A stretch of 64,000 nucleotides of DNA. It comes from Aequorivita marisscotiae (GTDB taxonomy: Bacteria > Bacteroidota > Bacteroidia > Flavobacteriales > Flavobacteriaceae). The stretch covers positions 124,001 to 188,000 of the forward strand of contig NZ_CP122379.1 in NCBI RefSeq assembly GCF_029814825.1, in the 5' to 3' direction. Made by a program: the position numbers and the translations under genes. Below are positions 32,987 through 41,911 of this stretch, piece after piece (position 1 is the first letter of the stretch; each line of letters opens with the position of its first letter). The notes under the pieces are model-generated. The model had not been told where the DNA came from. It was given only the letters and a program-made list of their open reading frames with translations, and searched no databases.

Positions 32987-34155
32987 ACCACAATACTTTT
33001 ATAAAACGCAATATTTATATCGACGGTTTTTTCAATATCAAAAAGTGTTTCCACTTTTTTTCTAGCTGCTTTCCCAATTTCCATACACAACTTTTCATCA
33101 TTAAGCAATTCAATAATTCTTGTTGCATAATCATCTATTCTTAATGGATGCACCAAAAATCCATTTACACCATCATCAATTAATTCATTGGCCCAACCTA
33201 TGTTGGTATTTACGACTGGTTTATTCAATGCCATAGACTCAATAGTAACCATTCCTAAGGTTTCGGCAAAGGATGGGAAAACACATATATGGGCGTTTTT
33301 AATATGCTCTATTACATCAGCGTAAGGAATCTTTCCCAAATAAATAGATTGTGCTTTGGCCTTGGCAGAAAACAGCCCCTTCATTAAACTATAAGTTGAC
33401 GCATTACCTGTTTTAATATCTGAGGAATCATCACCGATAATAATTAATTGCGCTTCCGGATTCGCTTCAACTACCATATTGAATATTTGAGCAAGTTCTA
33501 AAACGCCTTTCTTTCTTATAATAGTACCTATATACAATATGGTATTTTTATTATAAAATTGTGGCGTATCATTCTCAAAGCTATCTAATTGTAATCCGTT
33601 ATGAATTGTTTTAATCTTTTGTTTGTTTAAGCTAAAAATCTTGCTTGTTATAAGACCTGCATAATTAGTAGGTGCTATATATGCCCCCCCCCCCATAAGG
33701 GCTAGCTTTTCAAATAAAAAATTTTTAAATTTTTGATTTCTATTTTCAAGTTTGCAAAAGTAAGCGTCGCTTCCGTGAAGTCTAATTACTAAAGGAATTT
33801 TAAAACGCATAAAAGCAGTTATTCCCGTCCAATCTGGAGCTTCTAAAATCTTTATATTTTTTCCTTCAATTATACTATTTACGTAATTCTGTATGTTTAG
33901 TCTGTAAAAAAACCAAGTAAAAAGTTTATACTTTTTCTTTTTTACAAGATGGATTTCTACACCTTCGTCCACAATAATGTTATTTTCATTTTGATGATAG
34001 ACGAAAACTGTAACTGAAACATTTTTTTTAACTAAAGCTAGAGCGAGATTTTTGATACTAGTACCTATTCCTGCTGCATGTTGAACTTTAGGATGTGGAT
34101 ACTCGGGGGTTATAAAACCAACGCTTAGCTCAGTATGTCGTGGATTGCTTTCCAT
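32983..34155 (-). CDS. Glycosyltransferase family 4 with G11 coding tract
   Basis: The 390-residue protein has an N-terminal GT4 domain (VGFITPEYPHPKVQHAAGIG; LHGSDAYF) and a C-terminal domain with LYIGTIIRKKGVLELAQIF, IIIGDDSSDI and FPSFAETLGMVTIESMALNKP (E-x7-E). At residues about 154-157 the coding strand carries eleven consecutive G (complement 33684-33694), read as Met-Gly-Gly-Gly-Ala. The frame is open here, but a one-base slip would truncate the enzyme to less than half. This makes it a candidate phase-variable transferase. Confidence 0.88.
   Translation of the reverse strand: MESNPRHTELSVGFITPEYPHPKVQHAAGIGTSIKNLALALVKKNVSVTVFVYHQNENNIIVDEGVEIHLVKKKKYKLFTWFFYRLNIQNYVNSIIEGKNIKILEAPDWTGITAFMRFKIPLVIRLHGSDAYFCKLENRNQKFKNFLFEKLALMGGGAYIAPTNYAGLITSKIFSLNKQKIKTIHNGLQLDSFENDTPQFYNKNTILYIGTIIRKKGVLELAQIFNMVVEANPEAQLIIIGDDSSDIKTGNASTYSLMKGLFSAKAKAQSIYLGKIPYADVIEHIKNAHICVFPSFAETLGMVTIESMALNKPVVNTNIGWANELIDDGVNGFLVHPLRIDDYATRIIELLNDEKLCMEIGKAARKKVETLFDIEKTVDINIAFYKSIVV
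33684..33694 (-). repeat. G11 homopolymer tract inside a GT4 gene
   Basis: Eleven C on the plus strand (11 G in the gene) sit in an otherwise AT-rich coding sequence. It is the longest G/C run noted in the window. It encodes three glycines, so it is not demanded by protein chemistry. Confidence 0.95.
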
Positions 34156-35522
34156 ATATTTGTTGACGCCATAGTTGGAGTGTTACCAGCTACAATTTTA
34201 AACCATTTTCTTCCTTCATCTACATTAGATAATTGTCCTTCTAAAATTTGTGTTATTAAATCTTCCAAATCATTTTTATTTGTACAAAATATAGCAGCTT
34301 GCTGACTAGGCATGCTTCTAAAATGAACGTATTTATAATTCTGCCCAATATCACGAATTCCCTTTCTTAATTGTGGTTGTTCATAATTATAATAAATGCA
34401 AGGCTTGTTATGGATAACAAAATCGAAAACAGTTGAAGAACACACATTTGTTACAAATTCGCTATGTTCGCAAACATTGTAGAGCAATTTAAAATCTTCT
34501 GGAGTTGGTAACACTTCATTCCATTGATTCCCAACTTGTTTCCAAATGGGATCTAAAACTTCAATAATATCTTTATGTGTTTCAATTACCGCATTATATC
34601 TTGAAGTAAAATCTACTGGGCATTTTCTATATATAATACCCAGATTTGCCCCTTTACTATTTAAACTACTAACAGCCTTCGCTAAATCTTCTAAATAAAA
34701 TTGATCTAAAGGCGACGTGGTTTCATCATCTCCCGAATAACAGATGTATTTTTTATTAACATCTAAATTATAGGTTTCAAAAAAAGCTGCTCTACTCTGT
34801 TTTAAATTCAAATTGTAATGCGGTTCAAACTGTGGCGTGCCAGTTACAAAAATCTGTTCTTCTTTCACAAACGGATAATATTGCAACACCTGAGCTTTCA
34901 TTAAATCACTCCACACAAAATAATAATCGGTCTCCACAACCTGCATGGCTTTTGGGATATTATCCCAAGAATAAACAAATGCAACTGTTGGGATTCCCAA
35001 ATCTTTTGCTGCTAAAAGTGCACTAATAGATTGTGTGGCACGTTGTGTTGTACAAAATATTAGGTCAGGTTTATGTTTATTTAATTGTGCTTTACAATAG
35101 TGATATTTAGAGGTAGATCGTTCAAGTTTATTAATTTTTTTTCTAAGTTTTACTATACCTTTTTCTGAAGAATACAACCAAATTAGTAGCTTAGTATATA
35201 GACTTTTTAGAATGTTTTTTAAACCTCTATATTTAAAAGGAAACTTGTACGTAGCATACACATCATCCTTAAATTTTTTTTGCGATATATTAAGTTCTAC
35301 TCGCTTTCTTGCTCTTGAATATATTGGTAAAAGAGGATGTACCGAATGGTCTTCTATTTTAACTTCATTAAAGTCTAAATTGTCTTTTAATGAAAAAATG
35401 GTATTGTTCCAATAGATAATATCAAAGCCATTTTGTTCACCAACATTTTTAAAATCGGTAAAAGCAAAATTTCTTAAACCAACGCCATCTGGAAAAAAAA
35501 CAAATACTTTTTTCTTGTTCAA
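34125..35522 (-). CDS. Putative GT-B-fold glycan enzyme, family not recognised
   Basis: The 465-residue protein starts FVFFPDGVGLRNFAFTDFK. The middle has PDLIFCTTQRATQSI and AFVYSWDNIPKAM. The C-terminal part contains YICYSGDDE and SEFVTNVCSSTVFDFVIHN with KPCIYYNYEQPQ, a layout like CDP-glycerol transferase or capsule-synthesis GT-B domains. No membrane helix or signal peptide is obvious. It follows the NeuB-like gene by 7 nt and overlaps the GT4 gene by 31 nt, so a role as the transferase for the nonulosonic acid is possible but is inference. Confidence 0.7.
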   Translation of the reverse strand: MNKKKVFVFFPDGVGLRNFAFTDFKNVGEQNGFDIIYWNNTIFSLKDNLDFNEVKIEDHSVHPLLPIYSRARKRVELNISQKKFKDDVYATYKFPFKYRGLKNILKSLYTKLLIWLYSSEKGIVKLRKKINKLERSTSKYHYCKAQLNKHKPDLIFCTTQRATQSISALLAAKDLGIPTVAFVYSWDNIPKAMQVVETDYYFVWSDLMKAQVLQYYPFVKEEQIFVTGTPQFEPHYNLNLKQSRAAFFETYNLDVNKKYICYSGDDETTSPLDQFYLEDLAKAVSSLNSKGANLGIIYRKCPVDFTSRYNAVIETHKDIIEVLDPIWKQVGNQWNEVLPTPEDFKLLYNVCEHSEFVTNVCSSTVFDFVIHNKPCIYYNYEQPQLRKGIRDIGQNYKYVHFRSMPSQQAAIFCTNKNDLEDLITQILEGQLSNVDEGRKWFKIVAGNTPTMASTNIWKAIHDILS

Positions 35523-35529
35523 AATAACG

Positions 35530-36405
35530 TTATCCTTTTTGGTTTTTTAATTTATCTCTTTGTATTTGTTCAATTGGTAGAATATCTTGATTTTTATACT
35601 TTAATGCGTTATATACTGCATTTAAATCTCTCGATAGCTTACGCAATCCCATTGGTTCCAAAGATGCAGCGTGGTCGGTCCCTTTCCAAGTACGATCTAA
35701 AGTGTAGTGTCTTTCAATAATGTTCGCGCCTAATGTATAGGCAGCAATATCGACAGCAATACCTAAATGATGTCCAGAAAAACCAAGATGTTTAACGTCA
35801 TTTTTATATCTTTCCATTAACAAATTAATGTCTAAAAGACATACATTTTCAAAAGGAACAGGGTATCCCGAGGTACAATTATAAAGCACCAAATCTTTAT
35901 TTCTGTTATTATTTTTAAACAAAGTGACCAAATCTTCAATTTCAGCTTTTGTAGTCATACCTGTTGAAACGTGAAGTTCTCCATTGTAATTTTTACATAG
36001 CCATTCCAACATGACTGTATTATTATTGCACGCCGAAGGAATTTTAATAAATTCTGGTTTAATTGAGGCTATTTCCTTTGCGGAGGTTAAATCCCAAACC
36101 GAAGTTGAATATGTTATACCAATGTTCTCACAATATGCCTTTAATTTTCGATGTTGATCAATATTAAACTCTAAGAATTCACGATGTGCACCGTAAGTAT
36201 TACCATAGGAATTTACAGGGTTCGGGTGTGGTTGATTATACTGCTTCTCTGTTAAAAGTTCTTTATTATGTCGCTTTTGAAACTTTACAGCATTTACATT
36301 ACAAAATATTTTAGCGACTTTAATTAACTCTTTAGCAATTTTGATATCGCCCTTGTGGTTGCATCCTATTTCGGCTATAACATAAGGTTTTTTATATGTT
36401 TTCAT
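35530..36405 (-). CDS. NeuB-like nonulosonate synthase without SAF domain
   Basis: The 291-residue protein matches the TIM-barrel half of N-acetylneuraminate synthases: VIAEIGCNHKGDIKIAKELI near 9-28, AVKFQKR near 40-46, FIKIPSACNNN, HVSTGMTT near 145-152, NCTSGYPVP and GFSGHHLGI. The usual C-terminal SAF (antifreeze-like) domain is absent. It should condense PEP with a mannose or ManNAc derivative. It lies next to a NeuA-phosphatase fusion, and no NeuC-type epimerase is visible. Confidence 0.88.
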   Translation of the reverse strand: MKTYKKPYVIAEIGCNHKGDIKIAKELIKVAKIFCNVNAVKFQKRHNKELLTEKQYNQPHPNPVNSYGNTYGAHREFLEFNIDQHRKLKAYCENIGITYSTSVWDLTSAKEIASIKPEFIKIPSACNNNTVMLEWLCKNYNGELHVSTGMTTKAEIEDLVTLFKNNNRNKDLVLYNCTSGYPVPFENVCLLDINLLMERYKNDVKHLGFSGHHLGIAVDIAAYTLGANIIERHYTLDRTWKGTDHAASLEPMGLRKLSRDLNAVYNALKYKNQDILPIEQIQRDKLKNQKG

Positions 36406-36418
36406 TAAATTAGGGCAT

Positions 36419-37573
36419 TTAAAATCTTTTATTATAATTAATTACAAACTCGCAGGCATCACGTACGGCTCCTGCTCCCGAGTTTTTTGATAATACTACA
36501 TCGGCATGTAGTTTAACAATATCTATAGCATTTTTTGGAGTTAAAGACCAACCCACGCTACAAATATTAGTTAAATCATTAACATCGTCGCCTAAATACG
36601 CTACATTATTAAGGGAGATATTCTGGTTTTGAATAAAATTTTGAAGCAAGCTATATTTATCTTTTACACCTAAATATACATTCTCAATTTTTAACTTTTG
36701 CATGCGTTTTACAACCAAATCTGACTGCTCTGAAGTCATAGCAATAACCTCAACACCAAATTGCCTTAAGATCTCGAGCCCCATACCATCGCGCATATCA
36801 AAATTTTTGGTATGTTCGCCATCTTTGGTGTATGTGATTGTGCCATCTGTAAAAACACCATCAACATCTAATATTAAATGTGTTATCTTACTGGGTATTC
36901 TTCCTCTTTTTTGCCGATTAATAAGTAATTGTTCTACTATTGTCCAATCAGTTTCAGAATCAATTTCGCACAAAGAATCTTCGGACATTTTTATCAAGGC
37001 AATATTTCCACTAATTCGGTTCTTACTTTTTTGTAATGCTAATTTTGTAGTACTATAAACTGCACCATTTTCAACCAACAAACCATCAAAATCCTGTCGT
37101 CTCGGACGCTTGGTAACGTCATAATTAACTGGTGTTCCATTGTTATTCCATGTAAATCTGTGTGTGTTTACAACGGTTAAAGCAGAATCGTAATTATCAT
37201 CTAATTTATTTAAACAGGCGTTAATATTTTCCTTGGTGGTAAGTGGCGAAGTAGCTTGAAGCAAGCAAAAGATATCGAAATCATAATTGATAGATTTAGC
37301 AAATTCTAATATGGCAACTTCTGTTGATACGTGGTCGGTCGCACTTTCCGCACTTCTTAAAAGTGCTTTCACCTTATTTGACCAATGATATTCTTTATTT
37401 ATAAAATCGATGATATCTTGATCGTCTGTATAAACATAAATTTCATCCAAATCAGAAAAAATAGCTTCACCCAAAACCCAAGTAAATAATGGTCTACCAA
37501 CCATTTTACGCTTGTTCTTATTTTTAATCCCCTTGGAGCCCTTCCGAAGTGGTAAAAAGCCTATTTTTTTCAT
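36419..37573 (-). CDS. CMP-nonulosonate cytidylyltransferase fused to KdsC-like phosphatase
   Basis: The ATG at 37573 comes 1 nt after the upstream stop; an upstream TTG at 37606 would overlap it. Residues 1 to about 225 are a CMP-sialate synthetase: FLPLRKGSKGIKNKN N-terminus and FDIFCLLQATSPLTT. From about residue 235 a HAD type IIIA phosphatase follows (ILDVDGVFTDGTITYTKDGE, then IAMTSEQS, GDDVNDL), as in KdsC. The order synthetase-phosphatase matches the layout of animal CMAS and some bacterial KDN enzymes. It should yield a CMP-activated nonulosonic acid, dephosphorylating the 9-phosphate intermediate. Confidence 0.87.
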   Translation of the reverse strand: MKKIGFLPLRKGSKGIKNKNKRKMVGRPLFTWVLGEAIFSDLDEIYVYTDDQDIIDFINKEYHWSNKVKALLRSAESATDHVSTEVAILEFAKSINYDFDIFCLLQATSPLTTKENINACLNKLDDNYDSALTVVNTHRFTWNNNGTPVNYDVTKRPRRQDFDGLLVENGAVYSTTKLALQKSKNRISGNIALIKMSEDSLCEIDSETDWTIVEQLLINRQKRGRIPSKITHLILDVDGVFTDGTITYTKDGEHTKNFDMRDGMGLEILRQFGVEVIAMTSEQSDLVVKRMQKLKIENVYLGVKDKYSLLQNFIQNQNISLNNVAYLGDDVNDLTNICSVGWSLTPKNAIDIVKLHADVVLSKNSGAGAVRDACEFVINYNKRF

Positions 37574-37574
37574 A

Positions 37575-38357
37575 TCAATCGAACTTTTGGGGTTTATTAA
37601 ATACAAAGCTTATATTAAAAAAAAACCGCTTAACAATGTACCAAAAATCACTTACAAAATTTACCAATAAACTGAATACACCTATAATTAAACCATTAAA
37701 AGCATTTTTTAAAGTTAAATCTTGATGCCACAATTGGTAATTTCCAATTACATCGTTTTTAAATCTAAAAAAGTTTTGTGCTTTTGTTCTTTTAATTTCA
37801 TAACAGAAAATAGATGGAACGAACTCTATATCATAACCAGCTTCAATAACTCTTTTAGACCACTCTTTATCTTCGAAAGTCGCTACATCTTCCCTAAACT
37901 TATGTTTTTTCCAAACGTTTTTACTAAATGCAGAGCCAGAAAATATTAATCCAGATTTGTTTGGGTCAGTTTGCGCATTCACATTATTTATAAAATTCCT
38001 ATAATCATTCGGGCTGTGCAAACAACGTAAACCTGCTAAACTATTACGTCCATCAAATTTATTCTTTATTAATTTAAAAAAATCGTGACTCACAGGGTAC
38101 GAGTGTGCGCTAAAGATAACGACAATATCATTTGAGGCCTCACTTGCAGCTATATTAGCGCTACCACCATAACTAAAATTGTGCACAGTTACAAATCTTG
38201 CACCGTATTGAGATGCGATATCTTTACTATCATCTGTGGATAGATTATCAATTACAATGATTTCAGAAATATCATCTAAATAACGCTGCGTTAAATTTTT
38301 AAGTAAAAATTTAAGTGCTTTATCTTGATTTTTATTTCTTATTACTACAGATATCAT
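37575..38357 (-). CDS. Glycosyltransferase family 2
   Basis: The 260-residue GT-A protein has ISVVIRNKNQDKALKFLL at 2-19, IIVIDNLSTDDSKD, VVIFSAHSYPVS and the late TFEDKEWSKRVIEAGYD. A C-terminal hydrophobic stretch (GLIIGVFSLLVNFVSDFWYI) could tether it to the membrane. It is part of the cluster around the nonulosonate genes; its stop precedes the NeuA-fusion ATG by one base. An A9 run lies near the 3' end, ordinary for this AT-rich stretch. Confidence 0.85.
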   Translation of the reverse strand: MISVVIRNKNQDKALKFLLKNLTQRYLDDISEIIVIDNLSTDDSKDIASQYGARFVTVHNFSYGGSANIAASEASNDIVVIFSAHSYPVSHDFFKLIKNKFDGRNSLAGLRCLHSPNDYRNFINNVNAQTDPNKSGLIFSGSAFSKNVWKKHKFREDVATFEDKEWSKRVIEAGYDIEFVPSIFCYEIKRTKAQNFFRFKNDVIGNYQLWHQDLTLKNAFNGLIIGVFSLLVNFVSDFWYIVKRFFFNISFVFNKPQKFD

Positions 38358-38366
38358 TTTGACAAT

Positions 38367-39455
38367 TTACAATTTGTTAATAACAAACGTAATACTTTTT
38401 AAATCTTTTGAAACGCGGTAATAATAAGGATTATTTCTATAAAAAGTGATGAGATGGAATAATAGTTTATCATTTATGTCTTTCAATGAGTAATATGAAT
38501 ATTTACTTTTTTTAAGAACATTTTTTAAGGTTGCTTTCAATGAAATGTTTTTTTGATCTGCGGTTATTTTAAAATTATATATTCCAGGTTTTAAATTTGG
38601 TAATTCATGAAATAGAAAGTAATCTATTTTCACACAGCTGCTACTTATTTTTTTACTGGTTGTATTAGAATATTCAACTAACTTTTCAAACTGTTCTTTC
38701 GACTGTGTTTCTCCCCAAACATCATTATTCACAACCGCTTTTTTATCTCGAGCGGTTTGCTCTAAATAGTAATGATTAAATTGTACGATACCAGATATTT
38801 GCAGGTTAGCAGTTAAATTTGCACTTTCTCTGTTTCTATATATTTCATGCCATTGATGCAGCATTAAAAGTTCCTCATCAAAATATTTGACAATACAACC
38901 AGAATTTTTAAGCCGAATGTGAAAATCAGTGTCCTCGCCTCCCCAAAAATGATAAAACTCGTCGAAACCGCGTATACGTTTAGCAGCTTTTACAGGACAT
39001 AAAGTTAACCCTGTTGCGCCCTTATTACTTTTAAATTTTATGTTATAATCTTCAAACTTTTTTGATGTTTTTGATTCCCCTTCTCCTAAAAACCCCACCT
39101 GGAAATACCACGCCTCATTGGTTTTTGATAACCTCAATGCCTTCTCAATAAAAGTTGAATGAAAAATCATATCGATATCAGCCACAAAAAAACAGCCAGT
39201 TTCTAAATTTTTCAAGACACTATTTATGGCTTTAGATTTGTTCCATGGTTGAAATAGTGTATATAAGTAAGAATATTTTACAAATTCAAAATTTTTCAGC
39301 AGACTTTCAATTTGGTTAGTATAAATTGCATCTGATCCATAATTCACAAAATAGACTTCAAAATTTTTATTTGTTTGAGATTGCAATGATTTCAAAGATT
39401 TTTGCACTCTTAAAATATCTCTATTTCGATATGGATAAATTATTGAAAGCTTCAT
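38367..39455 (-). CDS. Glycosyltransferase family 2 with GalT-type C-terminal motif
   Basis: The 362-residue protein begins LSIIYPYRNRDILRVQKSL, has FFVADIDMIFHSTFIE (D-x-D) near 92-107 and FYHFWGGEDTDFHIRLKNSG near 166-185, the galactosyltransferase-family pattern (WGGED-D). The C-terminal 110 residues are unassigned. It overlaps the methyltransferase gene by 4 nt. The sugar transferred is unknown. Confidence 0.85.
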   Translation of the reverse strand: MKLSIIYPYRNRDILRVQKSLKSLQSQTNKNFEVYFVNYGSDAIYTNQIESLLKNFEFVKYSYLYTLFQPWNKSKAINSVLKNLETGCFFVADIDMIFHSTFIEKALRLSKTNEAWYFQVGFLGEGESKTSKKFEDYNIKFKSNKGATGLTLCPVKAAKRIRGFDEFYHFWGGEDTDFHIRLKNSGCIVKYFDEELLMLHQWHEIYRNRESANLTANLQISGIVQFNHYYLEQTARDKKAVVNNDVWGETQSKEQFEKLVEYSNTTSKKISSSCVKIDYFLFHELPNLKPGIYNFKITADQKNISLKATLKNVLKKSKYSYYSLKDINDKLLFHLITFYRNNPYYYRVSKDLKSITFVINKL

Positions 39456-40045
39456 CTTTCTACCTTATCAAAAATGTAAATAGTTTGTTTTCTCCAAGAT
39501 TCAGTTTTAACTAGATCAAAATTATTTTTTTTAAAAATGGTTATAATTTCGTCGTTGGTAAATGCGTTGACCCAACCATTTATCTTACGGTGTTTTTTAC
39601 TATTAAATACATCAAAAGTAGCATAGGAGATTATAAATCGTTTTGTTTTACCAGACAAGTTTTCTATCAATTGCGGCATATCGTAGATATACTCTAAAAC
39701 TCCACTACAAAAGATAATATCTTGAGGATTAAAATTGGGTGTTTCTTGGTTTAAATCGCATACCAGAGTACCTTCACCTCTATAAACAATATCGGAAGGT
39801 GTATACGTCACACCCTTGGGTAAATATTGTTTTAATGCCAGTTTCGCAGCACCAAACTCTAATACTTGTGAATTAGGTTTAATCCATTGTGCCATGATTT
39901 TGGTGCGCTCATTCCAATCGTCGAAAAGCCATTTTTCCTGCTTCCACCTATCGACATCCGATTTGTTTTGCTTCGCGTTTAAATTGGTTATAAACCTACG
40001 TTTTAAATCGGTAATCATAGTTTTAAAATAGTTGTAAATCTTCAT
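39452..40045 (-). CDS. Class I SAM-dependent methyltransferase (short)
   Basis: The 197-residue protein has SAM motif VLEFGAAKLALKQYLPKG near 59-76, then YTPSDIVYRGEGTLVCDLN and DIIFCSGVLEYIYDMPQLI, the pattern of small Rossmann methyltransferases. It probably modifies a sugar or carrier of the glycan. It is coupled by a 4-nt overlap with the GalT-like gene downstream. The exact acceptor is not known. Confidence 0.8.
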   Translation of the reverse strand: MKIYNYFKTMITDLKRRFITNLNAKQNKSDVDRWKQEKWLFDDWNERTKIMAQWIKPNSQVLEFGAAKLALKQYLPKGVTYTPSDIVYRGEGTLVCDLNQETPNFNPQDIIFCSGVLEYIYDMPQLIENLSGKTKRFIISYATFDVFNSKKHRKINGWVNAFTNDEIITIFKKNNFDLVKTESWRKQTIYIFDKVER

Positions 40046-40060
40046 TAACTCAAACGTTTT

Positions 40061-41086
40061 CTAAACAAAATCGGTAACTTTATTCTTGTTTAAACCTTTC
40101 CTCAAATAATACCATTTTCTCATTGGTTTTCGAGCCATTATTTTTTTAAAAACCACATTTTTTACAATATGTTTGAGTATAGATTTTTTTAAAATTGGTG
40201 CATTAATTGTGAAATCTATTTTGTCTGATTCTTTTAAATCATTAAAAGAATCAATCATCCAATCTTCTAATTTATTTCCTAAATGATACGCATAACTATC
40301 GTAAGTTGCTAGCCTGTAACCATCGTAGAACATAGATGGTTTATCTAAATATACACCTTCGCTATCCCCACCTAATTTATATTTTGAATTGCAATTGGGA
40401 ATGCTTTCAAAAATTTCTCTTTTATATGTTACCGTACAATGATTACAACCCACAACAGCTTTTAAATCGCCATTCGGAGCATCAAGAGTCATTATAACAT
40501 CTTTCCACTTTTCGTCTAGCCACTCCCAGCCAATACTTTTAGCAAATTTAGTTAATGCTTCTGGGTTTTGAACTTTTGAAAATTTGATTTTGTTTGAAAA
40601 ATAAAAATCAAAGATAATGTTTGAGGTGTAGTGATTTTGCGTTCTAAATACCGGAATTGGACTTACTGCCGCTGCTTTGGGGAATGTCTCGAACACTTTC
40701 ATAATTTCACTCTCCCAATCATTCATAAACAAAATGTCAGCGTCGGTGATAGTCAAAAATCGTTCATCTGAAGTTCTTAAAACTTTTAAAATACAATTTA
40801 ATTTTCCTATTTGTTCTTTTTCGATAATGAGTTCGTTTATCAAGCCTTCTTTATACAACCTTAACAATGCATCATTTACTGCGTTACTACTTCCGTTACT
40901 CACAACAGAGACGGCAATATTAGAACTTGCCGTTTTGTTAACAGATTTCAAGCATATCTCGAAAATTGAAAATGCATCTTTATAATACCCTTGGTTATTT
41001 GGAATATACAAAGGCACAATAACCCTATGATTATAAGATGTTTTATCAACTAATTGGTCTCTCGCTATGTTTTGGCCTTCGCGCAT
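40061..41086 (-). CDS. Glycosyltransferase, GT-A fold
   Basis: The 341-residue protein has VIVPLYIPNNQGYY near 23-36, SVVSNGSSNAVNDALL, LTITDADILFMNDWES (D-A-D) near 112-127, and LGGDSEGVYLDK near 245. These fit a GT2-like GT-A enzyme though the N-terminal strand is divergent. It lies between a methyltransferase and a GT2 gene with 15-nt and zero-nt gaps, so it is in the same operon. Confidence 0.82.
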   Translation of the reverse strand: MREGQNIARDQLVDKTSYNHRVIVPLYIPNNQGYYKDAFSIFEICLKSVNKTASSNIAVSVVSNGSSNAVNDALLRLYKEGLINELIIEKEQIGKLNCILKVLRTSDERFLTITDADILFMNDWESEIMKVFETFPKAAAVSPIPVFRTQNHYTSNIIFDFYFSNKIKFSKVQNPEALTKFAKSIGWEWLDEKWKDVIMTLDAPNGDLKAVVGCNHCTVTYKREIFESIPNCNSKYKLGGDSEGVYLDKPSMFYDGYRLATYDSYAYHLGNKLEDWMIDSFNDLKESDKIDFTINAPILKKSILKHIVKNVVFKKIMARKPMRKWYYLRKGLNKNKVTDFV

Positions 41087-41911
41087 TTACTTTTTTAATA
41101 ACTTTTTAAACTTGGCATATATTCTAAAAAGAATATTCTTCTTTACCTTTTCATTAAAAGTTTTAAGTTTTAAATAATCCTTGTAAACAAATATAAAGTT
41201 TGGGAAGGCCTTTAAATACAAATCGATGTGCTTTTTAAAAACATAATCGTATAAACCGTAGTAAAAATCGCCGTCAGTATAAAATCTGTTGGAGAGTGAG
41301 TTGGCTTCATGTTTTCGGTAGTAATATAGAACCTCATTAATAACATGAGCTTTACCGCCATGTTTTAAAACTGAAATCCATAAGTCCCAATCTTCAAAAG
41401 ATTTTAGGTTTTCATCATAACCACCAACTTTTAGAAAAGATTCTTTTTTAAAAATAGAACAGGCTATAAAGCAATTTTTAAGCAATAGTGTTTTAAAAGT
41501 ATAAATTGGTAAGTGATATATATGTTCTTTTACTCCAAAAAATTGCACTTTTGAGGTCAACACTTCAATTGCTTCATCATTTTCTAAAATAGGTATTGCT
41601 TTTTCTAAATATTCTGGATGCAATTTATCATCGGCATCCAAGGGTAAAATATATTTTGCTTGACTGTTTTCTATACCTTTATTTCGTGCGCTGGATAAGC
41701 CTCCGTTTGATTTTGAAATATATTTAAAACGTTCGTCTTTTTGCACCCACTTAGATGCTATTTCTTCGGTATTGTCTGTACTGCCATCATTTACAATAAC
41801 ACATTCCCAATCTTTAAAAGTTTGATTGTAAACTGAATTTAAAGCTTCAGACAAAAAACGAGCTTGATTATAACAAGGAACAATTATAGAAGTTTTTGGA
41901 CTATTCCCCAT
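41087..41911 (-). CDS. Glycosyltransferase family 2
   Basis: The 274-residue protein is a canonical GT2: SIIVPCYNQARFLSEALNS at 8-26, ECVIVNDGSTDNTEE, YILPLDADDKLHPEYL (D-A-D-D) and the late SFEDWDLWISVLKHGGK. It is a probable inverting transferase of the repeat unit. Its first 11 nt overlap the upstream GT2 gene (41901-42908). The basic C-terminus (KKNILFRIYAKFKKLLKK) may bind membrane. Confidence 0.88.
   Translation of the reverse strand: MGNSPKTSIIVPCYNQARFLSEALNSVYNQTFKDWECVIVNDGSTDNTEEIASKWVQKDERFKYISKSNGGLSSARNKGIENSQAKYILPLDADDKLHPEYLEKAIPILENDEAIEVLTSKVQFFGVKEHIYHLPIYTFKTLLLKNCFIACSIFKKESFLKVGGYDENLKSFEDWDLWISVLKHGGKAHVINEVLYYYRKHEANSLSNRFYTDGDFYYGLYDYVFKKHIDLYLKAFPNFIFVYKDYLKLKTFNEKVKKNILFRIYAKFKKLLKK

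Noticed and set aside
37616..37625. A-run in the GT2 gene at 37575-38357 as a phase switch
   Set aside because: A/T runs of this length are common in this AT-rich stretch; position at the 3' end would have little effect.
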